40,895 nucleotides of DNA, taken from an uncultured Collinsella sp. (GTDB lineage: Bacteria > Actinomycetota > Coriobacteriia > Coriobacteriales > Coriobacteriaceae). Positions 7,355 to 16,083 of this stretch are shown piece after piece (positions within the stretch are counted from its first letter, which is position 1; the number at the start of each line of letters is the position of its first letter). The DNA is taken from assembly GCA_902493125.1 (NCBI GenBank), contig CABUOF010000009.1, forward strand, positions 1 through 40,895, read 5' to 3'. The notes beneath the pieces are model-generated. The model saw nothing but the letters and a program-made list of their open reading frames with translations, did no database searches and was not told the DNA's origin. Both the position numbers and the translations under genes were made by a program.

Positions 7355-8098
7355 ATGATTCCGTATGAGCGCCAGGAGCGAATTGTAGAGTGCCTGCAGA
7401 AGTCGGGCCTCGCGAGGATTTCCGAGCTGCAGGAGGAGCTGCCGGGCGTCTCTATTTCGACGCTACGTCGCGACCTCAAGGAGCTGGAGGCGCTTGGCAA
7501 GGTTGAGCATCTTTCGGGCGGCGCGGTGAGGCTCCTCTCGGCTGTCCACGAGGTGAGTATCTCGACGCGTTCGGGCCTACACGGGAGTGAGAAGGAACAG
7601 ATTGCCCAAGTCGCCTTGCGTTTTGTTGAGGACGGGGACACGCTCTACTTGGACTCGGGTTCCACCTGCACGGCGCTGCTGCGTCTGCTGCTCGACCGCG
7701 ACGTGACAATTTACACGACGGATGCCTCGGCGTGCCTGATTAAGAGCGAGACGCGCGCCCAGCTCATCGTGGTGGGTGGCGAGTTCAACTATGTGAACTC
7801 CTCGTTCTGCGGTTCTATGACCGAATCGATCCTGCGCGATCTGTACTTCGATAAGGCGTTTATCGGGACCAACGCGATTGACGAGGACCGCGGCGTCATG
7901 ACGCCCTCCTACGTTGAGGCGGCGAAGAAGCGCATCGTGCGCGAGAATTCGAATAAGGCGTACGTGCTGTGCGACAGCTCGAAGTTCCATCAGTTCTCGA
8001 ATGTTCGCGCGTTTGGGTTCGATGGTGTGTCGATTATCGCGGAGTCCTATGACGAGAAGATCGCCCAGTGCGCGCGCCTGATCACGCCTGGAGCGTAG
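7355..8098 (+). CDS. DeoR-family transcriptional regulator
   Basis: 247 residues from the ATG at 7355 (TTGGAGAGG upstream); in-frame starts at 7313 and 7043 are less likely because MIPYERQERIVE is the usual beginning of the family. Residues 1-57 are the winged helix, with GVSISTLRRDLKELEALGKVEHLSGGAV. The rest is the sugar-phosphate sensing DeoRC domain with DGDTLYLDSGSTC, TTDASA, GTNAID, EAAKKRIV and YVLCDSSKF. DeoR proteins usually repress sugar operons and are released by a phosphorylated sugar. It follows the isomerase-PTS pair on the same strand and probably controls them through the direct repeats at 4623-4666. Confidence 0.92.
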   Translation: MIPYERQERIVECLQKSGLARISELQEELPGVSISTLRRDLKELEALGKVEHLSGGAVRLLSAVHEVSISTRSGLHGSEKEQIAQVALRFVEDGDTLYLDSGSTCTALLRLLLDRDVTIYTTDASACLIKSETRAQLIVVGGEFNYVNSSFCGSMTESILRDLYFDKAFIGTNAIDEDRGVMTPSYVEAAKKRIVRENSNKAYVLCDSSKFHQFSNVRAFGFDGVSIIAESYDEKIAQCARLITPGA

Positions 8099-8272
8099 GG
8101 GGTCCGGGCTCAGGTCTGCGGATTGCGGCCCCTGGCTGCTGCTGTCCGCGTAGCGGGATTTCTTCCTAGGGAATACGACAGCGTTTCGTGGTGCGGGCTC
8201 CTGCATGATACCAGCTAGATAGGCAAATATGGCAACGTTGTGAATCTGGAAAAGCCTGCAGGTTAACAACGT
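8099..8272. other. Intergenic interval after the DeoR-type gene
   Basis: No gene or clear terminator is seen. The last part becomes A+T-rich and leads into the operator/promoter block; GGTTAAC at 8261-8267 resembles a degenerate extra operator half. Confidence 0.5.
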
Positions 8273-8339
8273 GGTTAAACGATTAATCAGCCAGACTGTA
8301 GATAAAGGTTAAACGATTAATTACCACCGAGTAGATAAT
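8273..8339 (+). promoter_or_regulatory. Duplicated LacI-type operator/promoter block of the epimerase-rpiB operon
   Basis: GGTTAAACGATTAATC (8273-8288) and GGTTAAACGATTAATT (8307-8322) are near-palindromes 34 bp apart. Each is followed at the same distance by GTAGATA, so the whole operator/-10-like unit is a tandem duplication. The symmetry TTAA-n4-TTAA matches the perfect palindrome in front of the lacI-type gene (10698-10713), so this repressor probably binds here. Confidence 0.75.
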
Positions 8340-8363
8340 CACCGAGCAGATAAGGAGTTCACT

Positions 8364-9017
8364 ATGCTGCTCTGCCCCAGTCTCATGTGCGCCGACTACG
8401 GCAATCTGCGTGCGACCGTCGAGGATCTCGACGCCGCCGGCATCGACATCTTCCATTGCGACGTGATGGACGGCAGTTTCGTTCCCAATTTCGCCATGGG
8501 TCTCGAAGACATCAAGGCCGTGCGAGCTGCCACCAACAAGCTCGTCGACGTGCACCTTATGGTCGAGAATCCTGCCAGCAAGGTTGAACTTTTCGCCTCC
8601 GCCGGCGCGGACATCATCTATATCCATCCGGAGTCCGAGCGTTACGTGGTCAAGACACTCGCCGCGATTAAGTCCCTCGGCAAGAGCGCCGGTATCGCCG
8701 TGAACCCCGACACCTCTATCTCCGAGATCGAGGAGATGTTGAACCTCTGCGATTACGTGATGGTCATGACGGTGAATCCGGGTTTTGCCGGTCAGAGCTT
8801 TATCGAGTTCACGAACGACAAGGTGCGTCGCCTTGCCGCGCTGAAGGAGCGCTTTGGCTTCAAGCTCATGATCGACGGCGCCTGCTCGCCCGAGCGCGTG
8901 CGCGACCTGTCCGCCATTGGCGCGGACGGATTTATCCTGGGCACCAGTGCGCTGTTTGGCAAGGACGCTGGTTACGAGGAGTGTCTGCGCCGTTTGCGCG
9001 CCGGCGAGGTGTATTAG
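8364..9017 (+). CDS. Ribulose-phosphate 3-epimerase family protein (possibly allulose-6-phosphate epimerase)
   Basis: 217 residues, TIM-barrel fold. The family signatures are visible: LCPSLMCADYGNL at the N-terminus, FHCDVMDGSFVPN (catalytic Asp, metal ligands), VDVHLMVENP, VMTVNPGFAGQSFI and MIDGACSPERV. The start is the ATG at 8364 after AAGGAG. The enzyme inverts C3 of a keto-sugar phosphate. The SLMCAD variant and the pairing with an RpiB protein recall alsE-rpiB of allose use (allose-6-P to allulose-6-P to fructose-6-P), but plain ribulose-5-P epimerase activity is equally compatible. Two operators precede it and rpiB follows 72 bases downstream. Confidence 0.88.
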   Translation: MLLCPSLMCADYGNLRATVEDLDAAGIDIFHCDVMDGSFVPNFAMGLEDIKAVRAATNKLVDVHLMVENPASKVELFASAGADIIYIHPESERYVVKTLAAIKSLGKSAGIAVNPDTSISEIEEMLNLCDYVMVMTVNPGFAGQSFIEFTNDKVRRLAALKERFGFKLMIDGACSPERVRDLSAIGADGFILGTSALFGKDAGYEECLRRLRAGEVY

Positions 9018-9089
9018 AAGCGGAACGGCGAATTAGGACGGATTGAGCGCGCGGCATGCGCGAATGGTTCTTATGGAAAGGGGTCTCTT

Positions 9090-9566
9090 TTGAAGATCGG
9101 TATTGGAAACGACCACGTCGCAGTCGAGTACAAGGAAGCCATCACGGCGTATATCCAGGAGAAGTACGGCTACGAAGTCGTGAACTTCGGTACGGACAGC
9201 ACCGAGCGCTTTGACTATCCCATCGCGGGTGAGGCCGTGGCGGACGCTGTCATGTCCGGCGAGGTTGATCGCGGTATCGTTATCTGCGGTACGGGTGTGG
9301 GCATCTCGCTTGCCGCCAACAAGGTGCGCGGTATCCGTTGCTGCACCTGCTCTGAGCCGTATTCCGCTCGCCTGTCGCGCGAGCACAACAACACCAACAT
9401 GCTCGCATTTGGTGCTCGTGTGGTAGGCATCGAGCTGGCCAAAATGATTGTCGACGCCTGGCTCACCGGCGAGTTCGAGGGCGGCCGTCACCAGCGACGC
9501 ATCGATATGATTCGCCAGATCGAGGCTCGTCAGCTCGTACGTGCGGAGGAAGCACGCGGCTGGTAG
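9090..9566 (+). CDS. rpiB: RpiB/LacAB-family sugar-phosphate isomerase
   Basis: 158 residues from a TTG start at 9090, supported by GAAAGGGG a few bases upstream and by the MKIGIGNDHVAVEYK beginning. The motif GIVICGTGVGISLAANKVRGIRC contains the catalytic Cys of RpiB enzymes, and HNNTNMLAFGARVVG is the conserved second block. The reaction is aldose-ketose interconversion of a pentose or hexose phosphate (ribose-5-P, allose-6-P or galactose-6-P in different members). It is in an operon with the epimerase and is followed by a terminator. Confidence 0.9.
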   Translation: MKIGIGNDHVAVEYKEAITAYIQEKYGYEVVNFGTDSTERFDYPIAGEAVADAVMSGEVDRGIVICGTGVGISLAANKVRGIRCCTCSEPYSARLSREHNNTNMLAFGARVVGIELAKMIVDAWLTGEFEGGRHQRRIDMIRQIEARQLVRAEEARGW

Positions 9567-9570
9567 CGGA

Positions 9571-9602
9571 AAAGCCCGTCACCCGTGGTGGCGGGCTTTT
9601 TG
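9571..9602 (+). terminator. Terminator after rpiB, probably bidirectional
   Basis: AAGCCCGTCAC (9572-9582) pairs with GTGGCGGGCTT (9588-9598, one G-T pair), followed by TTTTTGC. The convergent lacI-type gene ends at 9664, so it may serve both. Confidence 0.85.
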
Positions 9603-9663
9603 CATGTCGCGCGTGGGATAGAGCACATGCGAGAGAAAAACGCGGCTATTCGCTGCCCGCTGT

Positions 9664-10674
9664 CTAGCTGCTCGCGCGTTGCACGAGCTTAACGGGGACA
9701 AGCGTCTCCATCTCGGGCTCTTCGCCGCGCAGCAGGGCGAGCAGGGCCTGACATCCCTCGTGCGCGAGGCGCTCGGGGAAGCGGCGGATGGTGCTGATTT
9801 GCGGCGTCGGAAGCTGCGCGTAAACGGAATCGTCGAAGCCGATGAGACGGACGTCTTCGGGTACGCGCTTGCCGGCGGCAACGAGCGCACGCAGCGCGCC
9901 CACGGCTGCGTGGTCGCTATGGGCGAAGACGCCGTCGACGGGGTAGCCCGTGGAGAGGAAGTCGGTCACGAGCTCTTCCGACTCGATGATGCTCGGCTGC
10001 TTACCCGAGACAAACAGCTGGTAGTCGCGGCGTAGCGGCATTCCGTGCGCGGCGAGCGCCCGCTCGTAGCCCATCTGGCGCTCGTTGCCGGGGTAGTTGG
10101 CGGTAAAACTCGAGATGCTCAGGATGTCCTTGCAGCCGCGCTCGATGAGGTGCTCGGTCGCCATGTAGCCACCGCCGATGTTGTCGGAGCCCACGTGTGG
10201 GAAACCGAGGTCGTTTTCGGGCGCACGGTCGATGCAGACCACGGGGATTCCGTGGGGGACGAACTCGCCGTCGAGCCTGCGCAGGCCGGAGATACAGATG
10301 ATACCGTCGGCCTGCTTGCTTGCCAGCGTGCGGAAGTAGTCACGCTCGCGGGCGGGGTCATTGGCGCTGTTGCAAACAAAGACCGAGTAGTCCTCGGTTG
10401 CCAGCTCGCGCTCCACATGCAGGGCGATCTTGGAAAAGAAGTCGTTGGAGATGTCCGGCACGATCATGCCGATGGTCCGGGACTGGGCCATACGGAGGCT
10501 CTTCGCCGCCATGTTCGTGACGTAGCCGTATTCCTTTAGGGCGGCTTCCACGCGTTTGCGGGTGTCTTCGGAAAAACGGCCGCTGCCGTTGATGACGTGG
10601 GAGACCGTGGCGACGGATACGCCGGCCGCGACGGCAATCTGGCGCATGGATGGGCGCTTGCCTGGTGTGGGCAT
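9664..10674 (-). CDS. LacI-family transcriptional repressor
   Basis: 336 residues. Residues 8-30 are the LacI helix-turn-helix (SMRQIAVAAGVSVATVSHVING), then the hinge with KSLRMAQSRTIGMIVPDI and a periplasmic-binding-protein-like sensor domain (VVCIDR, GGGYMATEHLIERG, GVFAHSDHAAVGAL, RLIGFDDSVYA). The start at 10674 follows GGAGG. It is transcribed convergently to the epimerase-rpiB operon. The same type of palindrome lies upstream of this gene and twice upstream of that operon, so it most likely represses both itself and sugar-phosphate conversion until an inducer binds. Confidence 0.93.
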   Translation of the reverse strand: MPTPGKRPSMRQIAVAAGVSVATVSHVINGSGRFSEDTRKRVEAALKEYGYVTNMAAKSLRMAQSRTIGMIVPDISNDFFSKIALHVERELATEDYSVFVCNSANDPARERDYFRTLASKQADGIICISGLRRLDGEFVPHGIPVVCIDRAPENDLGFPHVGSDNIGGGYMATEHLIERGCKDILSISSFTANYPGNERQMGYERALAAHGMPLRRDYQLFVSGKQPSIIESEELVTDFLSTGYPVDGVFAHSDHAAVGALRALVAAGKRVPEDVRLIGFDDSVYAQLPTPQISTIRRFPERLAHEGCQALLALLRGEEPEMETLVPVKLVQRASS

Positions 10675-10697
10675 GGGGCCTCCTGCTGCTTTCGGGT

Positions 10698-10713
10698 GGT
10701 TAACAGATTAACC
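10698..10713 (-). promoter_or_regulatory. Perfect LacI-type operator in front of the lacI-type gene
   Basis: GGTTAACAGATTAACC has perfect 6-bp arms around a 4-bp centre and ends 23 bp before the start codon. It shares the GGTTAA half-site with the operators at 8273 and 8307, indicating autoregulation. Confidence 0.75.
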
Positions 10714-10726
10714 GAGATTGTAGCGC

Positions 10727-10924
10727 ATGCGCGATGCCGTAATGGGTCGCTTCGAAGTCGTTTTGTCGCGCTCGGTCTGCACCTTGGATAAGAAGGAGTT
10801 CGTCGAGCACTCCGATCCGGAGCGCACGCGCGCCAACATCCCGCTGTTCCAGCAGGGCATCATGATACAGCAGCTCAACTCCGAGAAGCTCGTGGTCGAG
10901 ACCATGGTGAAGTTCTGCGGCTAG
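10727..10924 (+). pseudogene. Unrecognised coding remnant, C-terminal-like
   Basis: 65 codons open from an ATG that follows an in-frame TAG directly; no ribosome site is seen at 10727 or at the internal ATG 10742. The composition is that of a real protein (charged, no repeats), ending in LNSEKLVVETMVKFCG, and it is not overlapped by a better frame. It is followed by a weak GAGGC/GCCTC stem with T-rich flank near 10960-10985. I do not recognise the family. The lack of start signals suggests the 3' remainder of a deleted gene, but a small gene of its own cannot be excluded. Confidence 0.4.
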
Positions 10925-11011
10925 TAATTACTGCATTACATATTCTGTTGTCACCTGGGAGGCTTGTTTTTGCGGGCCTCTTTGTGTTGCTATGGAGCCC
11001 TGGCCTGTCGA

Positions 11012-11050
11012 TAAACAAAGCGCCCGCTTGCTGGGGGAGCAAGCGGGCGC
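11012..11050 (-). terminator. Terminator of the cell-growth signalling operon
   Basis: GCGCCCGCTTGCT (11020-11032) pairs perfectly with AGCAAGCGGGCGC (11038-11050). On the minus strand the stem is followed by TTTGTTTAT. Confidence 0.9.
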
Positions 11051-11102
11051 CTGTGAGCGAATATGTTTGCGGCGAAAGCCGCGATGAGCGGTGGGGTGGC
11101 GA

Positions 11103-13064
11103 CTAGTTGGTCGTACCGGAATCGTCGCCCGTGCTCGTGCCCGAGCCCGAGCCCGAACCAGAAAGTGCGACCGTCAGCGTAATCGTGCTGTCGGTGGACT
11201 GCTTGCCGGTGGGGGAGACGCCCGTAACGGTGGCATCCTCGTTACCGCTTACGGGATTGCCGTTCTGGTCACAGAAGCCAATGTTATAGAAACCGGCGTT
11301 GTTGAGCGCGGTAACGGCGGCGGAGATGCTCTTGCCGTACAGGTTGCCCGGGACGGTGGCCTTGCCGGACTTCTTGGCAATGACGACGGTAATCGTGGCG
11401 CCGGGCTTCTGCTTGCCGCTGGGGTTCCAGCTGATCACGGTGCCCTCGGTAACCGAGTCGTTCTCCTGGTAGCTCACGTCGACGCCAAAGCCTGCCATAT
11501 CGAGGGCGTTGCGCGCCTGGGCCTCGGTCATGTCGGTCAGGTCGGGGACGGACGTGGTATCCGGGCCGCTCGAGACCTTGTACGAGATGGTCGTGCCCTT
11601 CGCGACTTCCTTACCGGCTTCGGTGCCCTGCTCAAAGACCTGGCCCTCATCGGCCTCGTTGGCCTCCTCGGAGGCGTTGCCCTTCAGGCCAACGCTTGCC
11701 AGTGCGGCTTCTGCTTGGTCCTTGGTCAGGCCGACAAGTTTGGGAACCTCAACCTTTTCGGAGGGCTTGGGGCCCTTGGAGATTACCAGGTTCACCTTGG
11801 TGCCCTTGGTCTTCTTGGTGTTGCCGTTGGGCGTCTGCTCGGCGACCTTGCCCTCGTCGACATCGTCGTTGTAGCTTTGGTCGATGGTGCCGACCTCGAG
11901 GCCGGCTTCCTTGATCAGCTCGACGGCGGTCTGCTGGTTCTTGCCCAGCACGTCGGGCACGGTGACCTGCTCGCCGCCAAAGAGTCCTGTGGCAAAGGCC
12001 ACCACGATGCCGATGACGGCAACCGCTGCCACCACGGCGGCGATGATCTTGTTCTTGTTGGATTTGGGCTTTTCGACCTCGTAGGAGCCGGTGGAGCCCG
12101 AAACCGAGCTACGGGCGGTATTCTGGCCGCTCACGCCCGAGACGGGACGCACCATGGCGCGCGTCTGATCGGAAAGCTCGCGAGTCTTGGTGGCGCCCAG
12201 CTCACCGGGGGCACCGATGATGCGCGTGGGCTCCGAGACGTTGACGGCACGGCCCGACAGGTAGCTGTTGAGCACCTGACGAAGCTCGTCGGCGGTCTGG
12301 AAGCGGTTTGCCGGGTCCTTCTCCATGCACTTGAGGATGATGCGCTCAAGGTCGGCGTCGACACCGGAGTTGATCTGGCTCGGCGGAATAGGCAGCTCGT
12401 TGACTTGCTTGAGTGCGACCGAGATGGCGTCGTCACCGTCAAAGGGAACGCGGCCGGTGGCGCACTCGTACATCACGACGCCCAGCGAGTAGATATCCGA
12501 GGTGGGGCCGAGGTCCTGACCGCGGGTCTGCTCGGGGCTGACGTAGTGGGCGGTTCCCAGCACGTTGTTGTCTTGCGTGAGGTGGCTGTTCTTGGCGCGC
12601 GCGATGCCAAAGTCCATCACCTTGATGTTGCCGTCGGGCAGCACCATGATGTTCTGCGGCTTAATGTCGCGGTGGATGATCTCGTGCTTGTGGGCGACCG
12701 AAAGCGCAGAGCTGATCTGCGAGCCGATCTGGGCGACTTTCTTGGGGTCGAGGGCGCCGTGGCTCTTGATGCCGCTCTTAAGGTCGGTGCCGCGCAGGTA
12801 CTCCATGACGATGTAATAGGTGTCGCCGTCCTTGCCCCAATCGTAGACGCCCACGATATAGGGGGAGGAGAGACCGGCTGCTGCCTGGGCCTCCTGCTTA
12901 AAGCGTGCGGCGAAGGTTGCGTCGCCGGCATACTGTGGCAGCATGATCTTGACGGCTACCGTGCGGTCGAGGACCTGGTCCTGTGCACGGTAGACGGTCG
13001 CCATGCCGCCTGTTCCCACCTTATCCTTGAGGAGGTATCTTCCCCCGAGGACCCTCTGTTCCAT
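11103..13064 (-). CDS. pknB: PASTA-domain Ser/Thr protein kinase (PknB/PrkC type)
   Basis: 653 residues from the ATG at 13064, chosen because TTAGGAGCAGGA precedes it; an in-frame start at 13079 lacks this. The kinase domain has GTGGMATVY (glycine loop), VAVK (Lys39), IIHRDIKPQN (131-140) and MDFG (DFG 151-153). A Ser/Gly linker leads to one membrane helix (about 340-362), then four extracellular PASTA repeats from about 367 (each with a VP-D/K-L start and S-KGP/SSGP or similar end) and a Gly/Ser tail. PASTA repeats sense peptidoglycan fragments or lipid II. It is the last gene of the operon, so it is controlled together with its likely targets, the SEDS-PBP protein and FHA proteins, and opposed by the PP2C phosphatase. 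Confidence 0.95.
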   Translation of the reverse strand: MEQRVLGGRYLLKDKVGTGGMATVYRAQDQVLDRTVAVKIMLPQYAGDATFAARFKQEAQAAAGLSSPYIVGVYDWGKDGDTYYIVMEYLRGTDLKSGIKSHGALDPKKVAQIGSQISSALSVAHKHEIIHRDIKPQNIMVLPDGNIKVMDFGIARAKNSHLTQDNNVLGTAHYVSPEQTRGQDLGPTSDIYSLGVVMYECATGRVPFDGDDAISVALKQVNELPIPPSQINSGVDADLERIILKCMEKDPANRFQTADELRQVLNSYLSGRAVNVSEPTRIIGAPGELGATKTRELSDQTRAMVRPVSGVSGQNTARSSVSGSTGSYEVEKPKSNKNKIIAAVVAAVAVIGIVVAFATGLFGGEQVTVPDVLGKNQQTAVELIKEAGLEVGTIDQSYNDDVDEGKVAEQTPNGNTKKTKGTKVNLVISKGPKPSEKVEVPKLVGLTKDQAEAALASVGLKGNASEEANEADEGQVFEQGTEAGKEVAKGTTISYKVSSGPDTTSVPDLTDMTEAQARNALDMAGFGVDVSYQENDSVTEGTVISWNPSGKQKPGATITVVIAKKSGKATVPGNLYGKSISAAVTALNNAGFYNIGFCDQNGNPVSGNEDATVTGVSPTGKQSTDSTITLTVALSGSGSGSGTSTGDDSGTTN

Positions 13065-13196
13065 TCCTGCTCCTAACATAACTATTCGCTCAACGATGTG
13101 TGTAGTACCTACGATGTGGCCGCTGGGGCCGTGTGGCGCGTTGCCGCTAACTCTTCGGCCGCGGCGCGCCTCGGGTGTCCGATTCGATCATGGGCA

Positions 13197-16067
13197 TCAC
13201 GCTCCCTGTGCGGCAAGCGCCGCGGTCAGGACGATGCCGGCGATCTTGGCGGCCTTGACGTCATGCTTGTCGTAATCCTCCAAGGCCACCGAGATGGCGA
13301 CCGTGGGTGAATCGTAAGGCGCAAAGCCAACGAACATCGAGTTGACGTTGGTGCCGCCGGTCTCGGCCGAGCCGGTCTTGCCGGCGACCTTGACGCCGGG
13401 GATCTGGGCATCGGTGCCGCTGCCGGATTGGACGACGGCAAGCATGGCCTGCTTGACCTGGTCGGCCGTGGCGGAGCTGACGGCCTGACCCAGCGAGCGG
13501 GACTGCGTGGTCTTGACCACGGTTCCGTCCGGGGCGAGTACCTGGGCTACAAAGTACGGGTCCATGACCACACCACTGTTAGCGATGGCGGCGGCAATCA
13601 CGGCGTTTTGCATGACGGTGGTCTGCGGGCCGGGCGTGTGGTCCATGCCGACAGGCTGGCCGGCGCCGGCCCAGGCGGTCTCCCACTCGGTCATGAGCGA
13701 CGGGTCGGCCATGATGGAGGCCGCGGAGGTCAGGTCCTGGCCGAGCTTTTGGCCGTAGCCAAAGGCGTTGGCAAACTGTACGAGCGTGTTTGCGCCAACT
13801 TCGTTTGCCACCTGGCCAAAGACGACGTTGGAGGACACGGCAAAGGCCTGCTGCAGGCTGATGGTGCCGTAGCTCTCGTTGGCATAGTTGGTGACCGGTG
13901 CGTTGCCGATATCCATGGAGCCGGGCGCCTGGTAGGTGCTGGTCAGGCTGGCGGTACCGGTCTCGAGTGCCGCGGAAAGCGTAACGACCTTAAACGTGGA
14001 GCCCGGCGTGTACAGCGCGTCCATGGCGCGATTGTACATGGAGCCGTCCTCGCCGCCGCCCGTCTGCAGCAGGGCATCGATGTTGGTGTTGTCGTAGGTG
14101 GGCGAGCTGGCACATGCGAGCACCGCGCCGGTACGCGGGTCGATGACCACTACAGCGCCCTTAAAGCCCTTGAGTGCCTGCTCGGCCGCCGTCTGGATGC
14201 GCGAGTCGATGGTGAGCTTGGCGGTGTTGCCCGGCTGGGTCTGGCCCGCGAGCGACGCGATGGCGTTGTTCCAGCTAGAGTAGTCCTTAGAACCGGTGAG
14301 CGTGTCGTTCATGACGCTCTCGATGGCGGTGGTGCCATACTGCTGGCTCACGTAGCCAACCACGTGCGCTGCCAGGTTACCGTTGGGGTAGGAGCGTACG
14401 TAGGTGCCGTCCTCCTGCTGCAGCGACTCGGCCAGCGTCACGCCGTCGGACGTGATGATGGAGCCGCGCTGGATGTACTTGGAGCGGGCGATGGTGTGGT
14501 TGTTGGTCGGCATGTCCTGATAGTCCTTGGCCTTAATGACCTGGACATAGGTGAGGTTCCCGATAAGGATGGCGAACAGCGCCGTAAAGGCGAGCACCGC
14601 GCGGGTTAGACGGTTGGCGAGCGCAACGCGGCCGAGCACACCGGATTCAGGCGTGTCGAGCAGGCGACGGCGCATGCGCGAGCCGACGGAATGGCTGCCG
14701 CTGCCGTAGGAAGACGAGGTGGCAAAGCGCGTGCCCGTCGGGGCGGCGGCAGATGCGACCTGATCATCGGTGATGGCGGCCATGGTGCCGGTGCCGGTAA
14801 GCTCGGCCTCGCGTCCGGTCGCCTCGTCACCGGCGCGCAGCAGGAGCGCGACGATGATGAAGCTCGCCAGCAGCGAGGAGCCGCCCTGGCTCATAAAGGG
14901 CAGGGTGACGCCGGTCAGCGGAATCAGGCGGGTTACGCCGCCAACGATCAAGAAGGCCTGGAAGCTGATGGCGGCCGTAAGGCCCGTGGCGCTAAAGGCG
15001 GCGAGGTCGGATTTAGCGCGGGCAGCCGTGGTGAGGCCACGCACGGCAAAGAGCATAAACAGGATGAGCACGGCGCCGCCGCCCAAAAGACCCATCTCCT
15101 CGCCGATGGCCGAGAAGATAAAGTCGGACTCGACGACAGGGATGTTGTTGGCCATGCCGTTGCCGATGCCAACACCGACCAGGCCGCCATCGGCAAGCGA
15201 GAAGAGCGACTGGACGATCTGGTAGCCCTGGCCCTGGGCGTCCTTAAACGGATCGACCCAAACCTGGAAACGCACCTGAACGTGCGATAGGAACTTGTAG
15301 GCGCCCACGGCTCCGACAGCTAAGAGCGCAAGGCCGATAACGACATACGAAAAGCGCCCCGTGGCAACGTAGAGCATCAGCAAGAAGATGGTGTAGAACA
15401 GCACGGCCGAACCCAGGTCGCGTTCGAAGATGACGACGAGCAGGCACACACCCCACACGGCAAACAGCGGCAGCAGCAGTCGCAGGCGAGGGATCTTAAA
15501 GCCCAGGATCTTGCGGTTGGAGATGGAGAGCAGCTCGCGGTTCTCGGCCAGGTACCCGGCCAGGAACAGCACGATAAAGACCTTGGCGAACTCGCCGGGC
15601 TGGATGGTAAAGCCCGCGATGCGAATCCACAGCTTAGAGCCCGAGATCGTGGTGCCGATAAAGATGGGCAGCATCAGCAGGATGATGCCAATAATGCCAA
15701 AGGTGTACTTGTAGCGCATGACCACGTCGAGGTTTTTGACCAGTGCGAGCGTTCCCACCATCAGGGCCACCGAGACAAACAGGATGATGAGCTGTGAGAT
15801 GGCGAGAGCGGGGGCGAGACGCGTCACGAACGTGATGCCGATGCCCGAAAGCACAAAGACAATGGGCAGGATGGCGGGGTCGGCACCGGGCGTCAAGATG
15901 CGCACGGCAATGTGGGCCGCGGCAAAGGCGGCAAAGAGGCCGATCGGTACGGCGAGCGTCTCAAAGGAGATGGCAGCGCCCGCGGTGAGCACGTACATCG
16001 CATACAGCAGGATGACGGGGAACGCCGAGGCGATGAGCAAGAGCAGCTCGGTGTTGCGGCGACTCAT
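13197..16067 (-). CDS. Single-chain RodA/FtsW (SEDS) - class B penicillin-binding protein fusion
   Basis: 956 residues from the ATG at 16067 (AAAGGGAG upstream; GTG 16076 overlaps that site). Residues to about 410 are a SEDS glycosyltransferase with some 10-12 membrane helices and the blocks GSKLWIRI, QPGEFAKV, FERDLGSAV, WVDPFKDAQGQGYQIVQS and the GGVTRLIPLTGVTLPFMSQGG motif. A linker and one further helix lead to a transpeptidase domain with YTPGSTFK (Ser690, Lys693), SSN (745-747) and KTG (897-899). In mycobacteria and streptomycetes rodA and pbpA are separate adjacent genes; here one polypeptide polymerises and cross-links peptidoglycan. It lies between the PP2C gene and the PASTA kinase. 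No frame break is seen across the junction. Confidence 0.93.
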   Translation of the reverse strand: MSRRNTELLLLIASAFPVILLYAMYVLTAGAAISFETLAVPIGLFAAFAAAHIAVRILTPGADPAILPIVFVLSGIGITFVTRLAPALAISQLIILFVSVALMVGTLALVKNLDVVMRYKYTFGIIGIILLMLPIFIGTTISGSKLWIRIAGFTIQPGEFAKVFIVLFLAGYLAENRELLSISNRKILGFKIPRLRLLLPLFAVWGVCLLVVIFERDLGSAVLFYTIFLLMLYVATGRFSYVVIGLALLAVGAVGAYKFLSHVQVRFQVWVDPFKDAQGQGYQIVQSLFSLADGGLVGVGIGNGMANNIPVVESDFIFSAIGEEMGLLGGGAVLILFMLFAVRGLTTAARAKSDLAAFSATGLTAAISFQAFLIVGGVTRLIPLTGVTLPFMSQGGSSLLASFIIVALLLRAGDEATGREAELTGTGTMAAITDDQVASAAAPTGTRFATSSSYGSGSHSVGSRMRRRLLDTPESGVLGRVALANRLTRAVLAFTALFAILIGNLTYVQVIKAKDYQDMPTNNHTIARSKYIQRGSIITSDGVTLAESLQQEDGTYVRSYPNGNLAAHVVGYVSQQYGTTAIESVMNDTLTGSKDYSSWNNAIASLAGQTQPGNTAKLTIDSRIQTAAEQALKGFKGAVVVIDPRTGAVLACASSPTYDNTNIDALLQTGGGEDGSMYNRAMDALYTPGSTFKVVTLSAALETGTASLTSTYQAPGSMDIGNAPVTNYANESYGTISLQQAFAVSSNVVFGQVANEVGANTLVQFANAFGYGQKLGQDLTSAASIMADPSLMTEWETAWAGAGQPVGMDHTPGPQTTVMQNAVIAAAIANSGVVMDPYFVAQVLAPDGTVVKTTQSRSLGQAVSSATADQVKQAMLAVVQSGSGTDAQIPGVKVAGKTGSAETGGTNVNSMFVGFAPYDSPTVAISVALEDYDKHDVKAAKIAGIVLTAALAAQGA

Positions 16068-16083
16068 AAGCGGCACTCCCTTT

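Noticed and set aside
11091..13076. 661-codon plus-strand frame opposite the PASTA kinase
   Set aside because: It is the exact antisense of a kinase with all motifs and four PASTA repeats; its product is an Ala/Gly/Val/Asp/His shadow typical of high-GC codon mirror frames.
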